Origin: Tenrec ecaudatus
Taxonomy: Eukaryota > Chordata > Mammalia > Afrosoricida > Tenrecidae
Length of the DNA: 64,000 nucleotides
Reading direction: 5' to 3'
Assembly (NCBI RefSeq): GCF_050624435.1
Contig: NC_134541.1
Location: 6,710,983-6,774,982 of the forward strand
Positions 54,502-64,000 of this stretch are shown here, piece after piece. The notes under the pieces were generated by a model. It did not search any database. It was not told the DNA's origin and worked only from the letters and a program-made list of their open reading frames with translations. The translations under genes and the position numbers were made by a program. Every line of letters begins with the position of its first letter. The stretch's first letter is position 1.

Positions 54502-55930
54502 TCACTCGGGGTACTCCTCGCCCCAGATCTCGTAGATGGTGACGTTGTTGAGATGATCCAAGGGCAGGTCTCCTTGCTGGGCCTTGAGGCTGCTGGGGCT
54601 GGCCACCGAGTCCTTGAGCTCTCGTACCTTCGACACGAACTTCACGAGGTCCATCTCGAGCTGGGTCAGGGTGTTGAAGGCGTAGTCTTTGCTGGGGGAG
54701 GTGCTCTGGATCTTCTTCTGTGGAGATCGGAAGGGGCAGCCTCGAGGGCCCGAGGGATTCTGGTCCTGTCAAGAGAGACACTTGGGGTCAGCGATACGGC
54801 TGACTCTTGCCACTCTGGATGCAGCGGGTGTCCAGCGTGGGGTGGTCTGAGAGAAGGAGACGCCTCTGGCCTTGCACGCTAGTCCGATCGATGACTGGCA
54901 AACGATGGCCCAAGGCAGGCCGCCACCTCTTTGTGTCCATGAAGTTGTACTGGGACACAGCCATGGCCTGTCGTTTACCTGCTGCCTAAAGCGGCTTTCC
55001 AGTGACAAGGGTGGAGGGGAGAGAGGGTGCCTGCTGCAGAGCTGGGAAGGCTTCCCATGTGGCCCTTTACCGAGGAAGTCTGTCAGTCCTGTGAGGGCTG
55101 GGCCTGTCCTTGAGAATACAGAGCCACAGTCCCGTTCCCCCCCCCCCCCACCGCCACCATCCCGCCCACAAGGGAAAGGGTTGTTCAGTCTCTCTGCGGA
55201 CAAGTGGGTCTTTTGCACTTGTCTGGAGTGATTCCAAAATCACGGAGCTCAGCACCTCCTGAGAAGCCAGATGCGACAAAGACTCTGCCCTCGAGGTGGG
55301 GTGGGATGGGATGGGGGTGGCGGGGACCTGCCACAGTGGATGGTTTTGGGTGAAAAACACACCGAGGTCAGCACTCACTCGTCCCTGGACGGGGAAGGAC
55401 TCACTCAGCCAGAACGTCCAGTATGAGCCCCTGCCTGACTCACTCCCCCCATTAATAGATGGTTAGCCCCCCTCGTCCCAGCCTCTCTTCAGCCTTGGGG
55501 GCTGAGGATGAAGAAGAGATGGATTTGCCAACTCCACCGGGCCCTTGGGAGAATTCTGTCCGTCCATTACGTACATGACACGCAACAGCCCTGCCTGGCC
55601 CGACTCAGAGACGTTGTGCTCCCCCCTCTCCCCCCGTTCCGAGTGGAGCTTCCTGGGGGCCAGGTGAGTGGCCGCCCTTACCTTAGTCTTTTCGCCCTCT
55701 CTGCGCAGCTTCAGGACCACGTACAGCAAGACAACGAAGAAGAGCCACAGCCACTTGCTCCCCAGCCAGCTCTGCGTGCCCTCAGGGAGCTCCTGCCTCG
55801 TCCGGAAGTGCCGTCCGCAGGGCACCTTCCCCTGGACTTCTGGGGCCTTCTCTTTCAGAGAGGAAAACATAAAGGCGTAGCTGCAGGACAGGCACAGCGG
55901 CAGGAATAGGAGCCATTTCAGCGTGCACAT
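54502..55930 (-). CDS. FAM209: FAM209 (two exons), acrosome biogenesis membrane protein
   Basis: Exon 1 is 55930-55682 and exon 2 is 54765-54502, joined in phase 0 across a 916-bp intron. The donor is AAG|GTAAGG and the acceptor TTGACAG|GAC. The product is 170 residues; human FAM209A is about 171. Residues 1-18 form a signal peptide ([19 protein letters not shown]) followed by the conserved FMFSSL. Residues 57-75 ([19 protein letters not shown]) form a transmembrane segment. The cytosolic or nuclear-side tail is basic, then has a helix-like block ([20 protein letters not shown]), and ends [13 protein letters not shown]. In mice FAM209 binds DPY19L2 at the inner nuclear membrane and is needed for the acrosome; expression is testis-restricted. 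The frame extends upstream to 56098, but only the start at 55930 gives a signal peptide and has A at -3. One copy is seen here, against two (A and B) in human. Confidence 0.93.
54766..55681 (-). other. FAM209 intron
   Basis: 916 bases with GT-AG ends, holding a poly(C) run near 55137-55149. No other coding sequence is seen. Confidence 0.85.
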
Positions 55931-56374
55931 GGTGAGCCGAGACGCGGGGGGGAGTTGCTCATGGTGGGGTGGCTTGCCCTTGCTACTGGGAGACTGGCTG
56001 CCTCCAGCTGGGCCCCTGGTGATGTCACAGAGGGCCTCGGGCAGCAGGGGCCCTGGCCATTGTGACACCGGAGGTGGAGGGCCGGCCAGCAGGACCACCG
56101 CAGGCCCTTGTTGGAGACCCCAGCGGATAGTGGGTAAGAGGGGTGGGAAAGGCTGGGGTGGGGGGATGCCTTCTCTTTCTCAGCACAGGCATCCGGACCC
56201 TGGAGGTCTCTGGGGGCTGAGGGTGGTCGTCACTGTCACCCATCCGGTTACATGTGGAGCCCGGGCATGTGTCCCCAGGGTGTTGAGCCCAGTGGGAAAC
56301 AGGTAACCAGAGGCCAACGATGTGTTTTGTCTGACATACGACACCCTTCAAAGGTGATGATTGGCCGCCATTTA
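55931..56374 (-). promoter_or_regulatory. FAM209 upstream region
   Basis: GC-rich sequence upstream of the start codon. TGACATCA (minus strand, 56027-56020) is one base from a CRE. CRE-type sites are common in promoters active in spermatids, so this is a reasonable candidate. No TATA box is evident. The transcription start is not determined. Confidence 0.35.
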
Positions 56375-56814
56375 CCGTATATACTCGAATATAAGCTGAC
56401 CCGAGTATAAGCCGAGGTTCCTAATTATTACCTGGGAAACCAGAAAATGTGATTGACTCAAGTATAAGCCTAGGGTGGGAAATGCAGGATGTGAATTAAC
56501 ACAGAGACCAGAGGGGAGAGATGGAGCGCAGCCACAGACACATCCTTACCAGTTCAGCTGCCGACGTAAGTGAATCACTACAGGGGTTTCTGCGAATTGG
56601 AGCCATCCACGTCATAGGACGGCTCTGATTGGTTAGATGTGAGTCAACAAACATTCAAAGCCCTGCAGTGTCAGCGGGTCTTTGAATGAACAGCGGAGGA
56701 ACTGCAATCATCCACGAGATGTTACACCTCGCTGGGGTACCACTGACCCGTGTATAAGCTGAACCCGTTTTTCAGCACATTTTTTTTGTGCTGAAAAACT
56801 CGGCTTATATACGG
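56375..56814. mobile_element. TA-flanked MITE, 440 bp
   Basis: It starts CCGTATATACTCGAATATAA and ends CGGCTTATATACGG, so both ends begin CCGTATATA when read inwards. TA lies directly outside each end (56373-56374 and 56815-56816), as for Tc1/mariner-superfamily target sites. The words TATAAGC and CGAGTATAAGCC recur inside near both ends. A hairpin with 12-base arms lies at 56768-56798. There is no coding capacity. The superfamily is inferred from the TA duplication only. Confidence 0.75.
56768..56798. repeat. Perfect 12-bp inverted repeat (hairpin)
   Basis: TTTTTCAGCACA, a T-only loop of seven bases, then TGTGCTGAAAAA, inside the MITE next to its right end. Confidence 0.9.
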
Positions 56815-57959
56815 TAAATGTTGGGGGACTTACAATCCCCAAGCTATTGGAAAGGATGGGCAATCTGGTAGCGCTGGCCCGTATGCTCGCAGTGCCATCT
56901 GCTGGCACTTGGCCACCAGTGGGATTCCTCTCCAGTCCCCACCAGCTTGTCACCTCACACAGCGACCTTGGCTCTGTGCAGTCCTGCCCCTGCCCTTGTA
57001 AAATTTATTGAGTCGAGAGTGTGTTCAGCACAGAGCTTGATACTCCGTAATAACAGGCCTGGTCTCCATCAGTGTTTCAAGGAGGCCCCCCAGAACAGTG
57101 CACATGGGGGGCATTGACGGGTGCCTGGGCGTGGCTGGTGAAACAGAAGGTGTGTGTACAGCCCCTAGTTGAAGGGTACCTAGTCTGTGTGATGGTGGAG
57201 GCTGGTGCGGAGAATGGCCCTGAACTGGACTCGTTGGCCAGCAGAGTCGGCTGACGGAGCCCATGGCGTGTGTCCTTGCTCCGCTGGCTCCACTGCCCAG
57301 CCATCTTCCCGCGAAGGACCTGGCTCACACTTCCTCACTGGGAACAAGACGGGGTGCTAAACGCAAAACGAGTTCAGCGTGGAATTTGGCAAATTCGTTC
57401 TGTGCAAGTTCTGGACCCAGAGTGGGGGCAGAGCGCTGAGTTGGCCCTTGCAGACTTTGCACCCATGAGCACAGGCTGGGGTGGGCGCTGGAGGCGGCAG
57501 GGGTGGGGAGCTCCTGGCAGGAGACTGTTTGGCTGAAAGTGGGACTGGAGCCAAGGGCTGAGTAGAAGGCACAGTGACGCCACCACTCACTTGTGGGCCG
57601 TAGCTACAGAGCTGCCCGCTGGGTAGTACTTGCAGGCCGGACCCGGTGCCCCTCTGTGAGGGGCTTGTCTTCATGTTCTCAGTGTCCAGCTCTGCCCTCA
57701 GCACCACAGGATCTCATGGAAAGGCAAGTGCCAAGTGTTCGGGGTGACCCTTGCGGGCATGCAGCTGTGTGATACCTGGCGGTACCAGTAGCACCCCGCA
57801 GTGGCGGTGAGGCTGTGCTGCGGCGGGCAGCCTCCGTCCACATGGTCCCAAAGGACCAGCGCCCGTAGAGCTGGTCAGACCTGTTGTCACGGACTGGGTT
57901 CTCCCAGATGGTGTCCCCTTGGTTAGGCCAATCCTCAGCATTCATCTCATCCCCTGCGT
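56815..57959. other. Intergenic between MITEs; one exon-like open segment
   Basis: No known gene. On the minus strand 57945-57679 is open for 88 codons. It is preceded by CGCACGCAG (acceptor-like) and contains CCGCCAG|GTATCA (donor-like) near 57769. No protein family was recognised, so it is not called as a gene. Confidence 0.4.
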
Positions 57960-58000
57960 GCGGGAATGGGAATGAGGCAGGATCAGAGGCAGTATATTAA
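57960..58000 (+). repeat. Repeat A, second copy, left part
   Basis: GGAATGAGGCAGGATCAGAG and GGCAGTATATTAA match repeat A (20640-20710). It resumes at 58222. Confidence 0.5.
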
Positions 58001-58221
58001 CCCTATAATGCTTGAATTTTTAATTTTAGGAAAATAAAAATTTTTTGCTTGAATGCCACTATTCAAGCATTTTGCCGCTAAAATGCGTGACTAGCGGTGT
58101 GCATTTGTACTAGTAACGTGTCAAGATTTTGTTGACAGCGTTGTCGGCTTCAAAAGCTTTATAATTTTGGTACCAGATACGTTTTAATTGTTACAAAAAC
58201 ATCGCCCTTGGCGTTATAGGG
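58001..58221. mobile_element. piggyBac-like MITE, 221 bp, TTAA target
   Basis: It is flanked by TTAA at 57997-58000 and 58222-58225. It starts CCCTATAATGCTTG and ends GGCGTTATAGGG, so the inverted ends share CCCTATAAYGC (10 of 11). Exact TTAA duplication with CCCT/C ends is the hallmark of piggyBac elements. The interior is AT-rich, has repeats of TTCAAGCATT type near the left end, and codes for nothing. Which autonomous piggyBac mobilised it is not visible here. Confidence 0.88.
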
Positions 58222-58620
58222 TTAATGGGCCAAACAGGATTAAAGTTGCTGCCTTTAGTCCATCTCTCTGGACATATTAAAGAGATTGCAGAGCTCGGAC
58301 AGGTGTGACTGTCATCCTGAGTAGCGCCAACAGCAGAGCGAGTCCTTTGGACCCAGGCTCCTGTGCTGTGAATCTCCTAGAGTGGGGAAGACCGGTGCCA
58401 AGACATGGAGAGCTCTGAGGAATACGGAGCCTACAGATGCTGAAATCACGAACCCACACAGAGAACCTCCCCCTGGAGCTGGTGCCCTGACCCTAACTTC
58501 TAGTCTCCGAGACAGAGAGAGAATATATTTTTGATAAAAGGCGTCCACTTGATATTTCTGTACAGCAGCACCGAGTAACTGGGACCTGGTTCTGCTAACT
58601 TGGAGAGCCTGCATGCTTGT
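58222..58620 (+). repeat. Repeat A, second copy, right part
   Basis: GGCCAAACAGGATTAAAG, GAGAGAATATATTTTTGATA and GTCCACTTGATATTTCTG correspond to the end of repeat A at 21570-21820. Confidence 0.5.
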
Positions 58621-60328
58621 GCATTTAATAAGCACCCCTGTTTTTTATCTCCATTATGTTCTGAGCTCAGCAATGGGAAATTGGGCCCTCCGAGTTAAGA
58701 TCTGAGTGAAATTCTATGGATCTATAGATAAGGGCAGGGTTGAAGGACATTTGAGGGGAACATCCCTTCTTGGAAGTGAGGTGGTGGTGGGACCGACTGC
58801 TGGGGGGCTCTCCATCCTTCCACCCAAACTGCAGAAGACAGGCTTGGGTCCTGGTGGGGGCAGAAGGTTATTGTCCTTCTGTCCTGGTTGGAGACGTCTG
58901 CATCCTGTGGGGCCTCCGTCCACGCTCCCCCTGCCCGCCTGTGGGCACTTGAATGAGGCCCAGTTGGGTTCAGACCACACCAACCCACTGAATCTGCATG
59001 CCCGTGGAGCCTGCTGTCACACGGAATGACGGGGTCTACTGGGTCCCCGAGATGAAGCCTGTAGAGTGCTCAGCTCTTCCTGCGAGCGACCCTGGCTGGT
59101 TCCCTTGGGCAGCTGGACAGTCATCTTCAGAGAAAGCCCTTCTTCCTGGGCCAGTCAGGTGGAGGCAGGGGGTGGGGGGGAGGTGGCATGGAGTGACCAG
59201 AGGGCAATGGTGAGGACAAGGAGCAAGGGTCAGCAGGAGGCTTTAGAGCAAGGCAGGTCCCCAGGGGCGTTGTCTGGATGGGGTCCTGCAAAGAAGCAGG
59301 GGTCTGGGGTGCTGGGTTCGTGGTGCTGAGGGCACTGTGAAAAGCGGCTGTGGCTGAAAGACCCACTGGATGTACACACAGATGGAGGCCCCCGGTGGGA
59401 CAAAGCAACGAGCTCCAGAGAGGCCACTGGAATGGACAGGGACCCTCATGAAGCGCGACTTTTTACTGAGAACTGGTTAACCAAGGGTCCTCTAGGAGTA
59501 CAATGGAAAAGAACTGATTGGAATCAAAGGAATTTTAACCAATTTTAAAAAGGGCTGATTGCAAGGGAAAGAAAGTAACTGGTAGCAAGTGGGTTAACCC
59601 ATGGCTGTGAGATTGGGATGCCCAGGACACCTGCGGGCCAGCACAGAGGGGCCCTGAGCACTCCCGGCCTGCTGTTAGCCAGGAAATGAAGGGTCCCGTT
59701 CTGGCTCCATGTGAAGCCCCCAATGAGCACCTACCAATGCCCTTCTGCTGCGAGCACTTCTACTCGACATTCACGAAGTGGCCTCGGGGCCAAATGCCGT
59801 GTTGTCTCCCCCTCCTCCCAACCCCTCCCCTTTCCCACAGCAGAGCAAGGCTTTAAGGGTCAGCCAGGGTGATATTCTATAGCCTCGCCTTGGGACCCCC
59901 CACTTCTCCAGCCCAGGACACTCCTGGTGGCAGCCGCTTTCCCTGGTCCCCATGGGCTCCTCCCAGGGAAGTGGGGGCCCTGTGTCTGGGGGTGACGAGT
60001 CCACCAACAGCGTGCGTCTGTGGCAGCAGGGTGGGGCCGGCCCCTCCCGGTCCGTAGCTGGGGTCTTCTGAGAGCATCAGGGGCTATGGCTTTAGTGCAC
60101 ACCGTGGCGGGCAGGGGTGGATTTCAGGCATGAGCTGCCTTGCCCTTGACCTGCTGCTGGAGTTCACCATGACATCAGGGAATGCCTTGTCTCACTTGTG
60201 GATGCCGCGGCACAATCTTAGCGGCAGGCAGGGAAGAGAACAATGAAAACATGGGAGAGAAAAGGCAGACTCCACTGATGTTTCCTGCCCCGCCAACAGG
60301 TGCCTGGTATGGGTTAAATGATGGCCTT
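58621..60328. other. Intergenic, no gene
   Basis: GC-rich with no recognised gene or repeat. The short open frames on both strands lack support. Confidence 0.45.
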
Positions 60329-60346
60329 AAGACAGTGGGACCCGAG
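60329..60346. other. L1 target-site duplication, left
   Basis: AAGACAGTGGGACCCGAG, matched at 62571-62589 by AAGACTGCGGGACCCCGAG (two substitutions and one insertion). Confidence 0.7.
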
Positions 60347-62570
60347 GGGCCAGCCCCAATCCCAACTACTAAGTGGACACCTGCCCCTCCCCCAGAAGAA
60401 TTTATTTCAAAGGACAGCACTGAATCTGCAGCTCCAGGAGAGGGATATACCTGATCGGAGCACACTAGAGATGAAGGGGGAGGAGGAGAGCAGAACACAT
60501 CCTGGCCCACCAGGCCTTGAAGATGATGTTCCCAATTAGAGCAGTCAGTCCACAGAGAGGACCACATGGCCGGCTCCACTATGAGACATGACGCCCCTCA
60601 CTGACCCATAGTCCTATGGGGGGCAAAACCAGAGACACGGTGTGGGAATTGCACCCAATCTGATCCCACCACACTGAGGCAAAACACTAAGGAGGTGCAA
60701 CAGAACAGCAAGGGAATGGAGCGGCAAGGTACCCAGGGAATGCTGAAGGTGGATTTTGGGGCCAGGGTGTGGTGCCCCAACAGACTGGACTGGAAAACAC
60801 AACTAAAGGCCAACAAACCGTCTTTGGACTAACCACAAGCTTTTCTTTCTTGTGTTTTTTGTTGTTTTTCATTGGTTTGTTGTTGTTTTGTTGTATATTG
60901 TTGCTTGGTCTTACTCTGTCTTGTTTTTGTGCATGTTATTATTTATCTTCATGGGTCTGTCTAAATAAGATAGGCTAGATGGACAATCTGGAGGAGAAAA
61001 CAACAGACTAACAGTTCTGGGGGGACATGGGAAAGGGGGAGGTGGGGAAAAGGTAGGGGTGTTAACAACCCAGGGACAAGGGAACAACAAGTGATCCAAA
61101 TCGGTGGTGAGGAGGGTGTAGGAGGCCTGGTAGGGCGTGATCAAGGGTAAAGTAACCAAGAGGAATTGCTGAAACCAAATGAAGACTGAGTATGACAATG
61201 GGACATGAGGAAAGTCAAGGAAATAGAAGAAAGAGCTAGGAGGCAAAGGGCATTTATAGAGGTCTAAATAAAGACATGTACATATGCAATTATATTTATA
61301 TATGAGGATAGGGAAATATATCTATGTGCATATATTTATAAGTTTAGTAATAAGGTAGCAGAAGGACATTGGACCTCCACTCAAGTACTCCCTCAATGCA
61401 AGAATACTTTCTTCTGTTAAACTGGCATCCCATGATGCTCACCTTCCAGACTCATCCACAGAACACAAAGCAGGTAAATAAGCAAATGTGAAGAAAGCTG
61501 ATAGTGCCCGGCTATCAAAAGATATAGTGTCTGGGGTCTTAAAGGCTTGAAGGTAAACAAGTGGCCACCTAGCTGAGAAGCAACAAAGCCCACATGGAAT
61601 AAGCACACCAGCCTGTGTGATCACGAGGTGCCGGAGGGATCAGTTATCAGGCATCAAAGAACAAAAAAATCATATCATTGTATGCTTATCTCCATGATAC
61701 AATCGCTGAAGACAAATGGGTACAATAAGAAAATGTGGCAAAGAAAGCTGATGGTGCCCAGTTATCAAAAGATATAGCGTCTGGGGTCTTAAAGGCTTGA
61801 AGGTAAGCAAGCGGCCATCTAGCTGAGAAGCAACAAAGCCCACATGGAAGAAGCACACCAGCCTGTGAGATCACGAGGTGTCGATGGGGATCAGGTTATC
61901 AGGCATCATCAGAACAAAAAATCTTATCATAGTGAATGAGGTGCGGAGTACAGAGCAGAGACCCAAAGTCCATCTGTAGGCCACCGACATCCCCTTACGG
62001 AAGGGTCTCGGGGAATAGAAGAGCCAGTCAGAGTGCGGTGCAGCAACGATGAAAACACACAACTTTCCTCTAGTTCCTAAACACTTCCTCCTCCCCACTA
62101 TCATGATCCCAATTCTACCTTACAAATCCGGCTAGACCAGAGGATGTACACTGGTACAGATAGGAACTGCAAACACAGGATGGATGATCTCTTTAGGACC
62201 AGTGGTGTAAGTGGCGATACAGGGAGGGTGGAGGGAGGGTGAGTTAGAAAGGGGAGAACTGATTATAAGGATCTATATATAACCTTCTCCCGGGGGGACA
62301 GACAGCAGAAAAGTGGGTGAAGGGAGATGTCGGACAGGGAAAGATATGATAAAATGATAATTTATAAAAAAATAATTTATAAATTATCAAGGGCTCATGA
62401 GGAAGGGGGGCAGGGGGGAGGGGGAAATGAGCTGATGCCAGGGGCTTAGGTGGAGAGCAAATGTTTTGAGAATGATAAGGGCAATAAATGTACAGATGTG
62501 CTTTAAACAATTGATGTATGTATGGATTGTGATAAGAGTTGTTTGAGTCCCTAATAAAACGATTAAAAAA
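60347..62570 (+). mobile_element. L1 3' UTR, about 2.2 kb, with internal duplication
   Basis: Colinear with 14494-16424: CAGCACTGAATCTGCAGCTC, T-rich block 60840-60940, CAAATGAAGACTGAGTATG, GATATAGTGTCTGGGGTCTT, TCTACCTTACAAATCCGGC, AGTGGGTGAAGGGAGATG, polypurine tract 62400-62425, and CCCTAATAAAACG plus A tail. The module around AGATATAGYGTCTGGGG occurs twice (61435-61682 and 61683-61930), a tandem duplication of about 250 bp absent from the 14.5 kb copy. No ORF2 is present. Confidence 0.85.
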
Positions 62571-62589
62571 AAGACTGCGGGACCCCGAG

Positions 62590-62977
62590 CCTACACCTGC
62601 CAATACCGTCCTGTTTGAGCACTAGGCTTTGTTAGACTACTGGGGCCCTGTCAGCCCAGGAGGCTCCTGAACCTCATCGCTTCTGAGTCCCGAGGAGCAA
62701 AGACTGGCAGATGCTCTCTGGTGACAGTGGGGCAGACGGCTTGAGAAGTCAGGAACTCCAGGGATTGGGGTGATGGGGGATGGGCATTGACAAAGAAGGA
62801 GCCCCACACCCACTCTGAATTCAGACTTGGTCTGACGAATGGACTCCCTGGGTGGGTACACAGCGGTGGCGGGCACAGAGCCCGCAGCAGGCGGTGCGTA
62901 GCTGAAACCTGTCTGCGCTCGAGTCTACAGGGGATGCAGGGTGAGCCCAGCACACAGCAGTGAGCACAGGCACGGCG
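62590..62977. other. Intergenic, beyond the RTF2 3' end
   Basis: No gene. Minus-strand RTF2 transcripts probably end near 62950-62965, just beyond the poly(A) signal. Confidence 0.5.
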
Positions 62978-62983
62978 TTTAAT
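62978..62983 (-). terminator. RTF2 poly(A) signal
   Basis: ATTAAA on the minus strand, 30 bases after the stop codon, followed within 30 bases by a GT-rich stretch (GTGCTCACTGCTGTGTGCTG). Confidence 0.8.
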
Positions 62984-63012
62984 GGTCTCAGGAGGGAGGG
63001 CTGGGTGTGGCT

Positions 63013-63176
63013 TCAGAAGCAGTAGGAGGTGTGGGTGACCCAGTGGGCAGACTCCTCCTTGGAGCGCTTGGCGGAGCTGTGAGACGTGAAGAGGGACTTG
63101 TAGGTCTCAGACTGGTGGCTGTCGGAGATGGGCCTCTTCATGGCTGCACACGGAGCCTTCCCGGCTTTCCCAGGTG
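63013..63176 (-). CDS. RTF2: RTF2, terminal coding exon (partial gene)
   Basis: RTF2 is a nuclear replication-fork protein with RING-like domains. It is removed from stalled forks by DDI1/2 and the proteasome, and it affects RNase H2 recruitment. Only the last exon is in the window. A strong acceptor (TTTGCTTTTCCAG) precedes 63176. The first two bases complete a split codon, then 53 codons run to TGA at 63015-63013. They end in KSLFTSHSSAKRSKEESA and HWVTHTSYCF, which matches the mammalian RTF2 C-terminus almost exactly. Upstream it reads GKAGKAPCAAMKRPISDSH. The RING-like domains lie beyond the right edge. FAM209 follows 7 kb downstream in the same direction, as in human. Confidence 0.93.
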
Positions 63177-63394
63177 CTGGAAAAGCAAAAAGCCAGACAC
63201 GGGAGGTTGGGATGCTACCGCACCCAGTGCCACTTCCTCACAAGGCATCTCTGTCGACCTGACCTCCTCAGGACCGACGGGGTGACACAGACTCTCAGGT
63301 GCCGCCTTTTTACCTGCTTTCTTGAACAGTGTCGCTAACACCCCAACGGGGCCTGGGTGTCAGGCCGCCCAGCCTCTCAGACACCGGCCTGGTG

Positions 63395-63545
63395 GGGAGC
63401 ACTGGGCAGGGGGGCTTCTTGGTCGCAGGTTTGACAGCTCTATGGGAGCAGATCACAGGCCTTTCTCCCACAAGGCCACTGGGGGATTCAAACCACCCAC
63501 CTCCTGTTGACAGCCGAGTGCTTAACCACTGCACCACCAAGACGC
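63395..63545 (-). mobile_element. AfroSINE in RTF2 intron
   Basis: CACAGGCCTTTCTCCCACAA, GGATTCAAACCACCCACCTC, GTGCTTAACCACTGCACCAC, CAAGACGCC. Confidence 0.85.
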
Positions 63546-63564
63546 CGCCTTTTAATCTCTACGG

Positions 63565-63745
63565 AAAAAACCAATCTCGCCACCATCGAGTTGGTGCCCA
63601 CTCAGTGACACTACTGGCCAGGCTACAACTGTCCTGTGGGTTTCAACTGCTGATGGCAGCAGAAAGCCCCGTCTTTCTCCCAAGGAACAGCGGGTGGTTT
63701 CCAACTGCTGACCTGTTGGGACGCTATGCCAACAGGGCTCCTGGT
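63565..63745 (-). mobile_element. AfroSINE in RTF2 intron
   Basis: CTCGCCACCATCGAGTTGG, CAACTGTCCTGTGGG, GCCCCGTCTTTCTCCCAAGG, CAACTGCTGACCTGTTGG, CAACAGGGCTCCTGG. Confidence 0.9.
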
Positions 63746-64000
63746 TTCCCCTGCTAATTTGTTATACAAGATCACGACACAGTCCTTGGCCTAATGAATC
63801 CATGCATTTCTCTCGGGAAATAAGTACTGTTGTCTCTGAATCACATGGGGCATGCTTCAGGAGCAGCGCGCTGAATTCTGGACTGCATACCAAACTGCTC
63901 TGACAGGTGTAGGAAGGAGGGGCGGGGCGCTAGGTGCCATGTGGGTGGGAAACCAGGAGCACTCCAGCCAAATACCCCGGTGTCAAGACATAATACAATA

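Larger units (their letters stand above)
63177..64000 (-). other. RTF2 last intron (partial)
   Basis: Intronic sequence upstream of the terminal exon, largely two inverted AfroSINEs. No further RTF2 exon was recognised before the window edge. Confidence 0.7.

Noticed and set aside
54004-54882. 292-codon plus-strand open frame
   Set aside because: Its right half is the exact antisense of FAM209 exon 2. The minus strand explains the openness.
55463-56098. Longer FAM209 start at 56098 and read-through past exon 1
   Set aside because: The upstream extension lacks the conserved N-terminus and would bury the signal peptide. The downstream part is intron after a good GTAAGG donor.
56815-62570. GCNT7, which lies near RTF2 in human
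   Set aside because: No glycosyltransferase-like exon was seen on either strand; it may lie beyond the right edge.

Overview
The window is a mammalian nuclear genomic segment, almost certainly from an afrotherian. The best fit is a tenrec-like species. About fifty copies of a tRNA-derived SINE of the AfroSINE type are present, in all states of decay. So are 3' ends of an RTE-class LINE, and L1 3' UTRs of the type I associate with Afrotheria. A copy of the SPIN hAT transposon (20.88-21.42 kb) narrows it further: among afrotherians SPIN is known from the tenrec. The species call is inference from repeats, made without a database search.

Only two genes can be supported, both on the minus strand. 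At 54.5-55.9 kb lies a complete two-exon FAM209 gene (170 residues; testis and acrosome biogenesis). At 63.0-63.2 kb lies the last coding exon of RTF2 (replication termination factor 2), with its stop codon and an ATTAAA poly(A) signal; the rest of RTF2 runs off the right edge. RTF2 followed by FAM209 in the same orientation is the arrangement of human 20q13.31. The 54 kb to the left therefore corresponds to the gene desert between FAM209 and TFAP2C, and no exon is recognised there.

Layout: 0-13 kb holds single-copy sequence with scattered SINEs, RTE debris and a clean solo LTR (7.21-7.69 kb). 13.6-16.5 kb holds a 40-bp tandem repeat and an L1 3' UTR inserted in an older repeat. 19.5-21.8 kb is a nested stack (old repeat, L1, SPIN, SINE). 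24.8-27.4 kb is an old minus-strand L1 whose polypurine tract has grown into a heptamer satellite of about 1.2 kb, with a younger L1 stub inserted beside it. 35.6-36.6 kb is a double L1 insertion sharing one target site. 36.7-39.3 kb is old L1M. 41.3-45.8 kb is L1 debris around a broken mariner transposase. 48-53 kb is a dense SINE cluster. 54.5-55.9 kb is FAM209. 56.4-58.6 kb carries two short inverted-repeat DNA transposons (one TA-flanked, one TTAA-flanked piggyBac-like). 60.35-62.57 kb is a full L1 3' UTR, and RTF2 follows.

No undescribed multi-gene system is visible. The novelty is in the mobile elements, especially four different DNA-transposon lineages (SPIN/hAT, mariner, piggyBac-like, TA-type MITE) within 40 kb of a placental mammal genome. 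The long open frames in the window are repeat or antisense artefacts.
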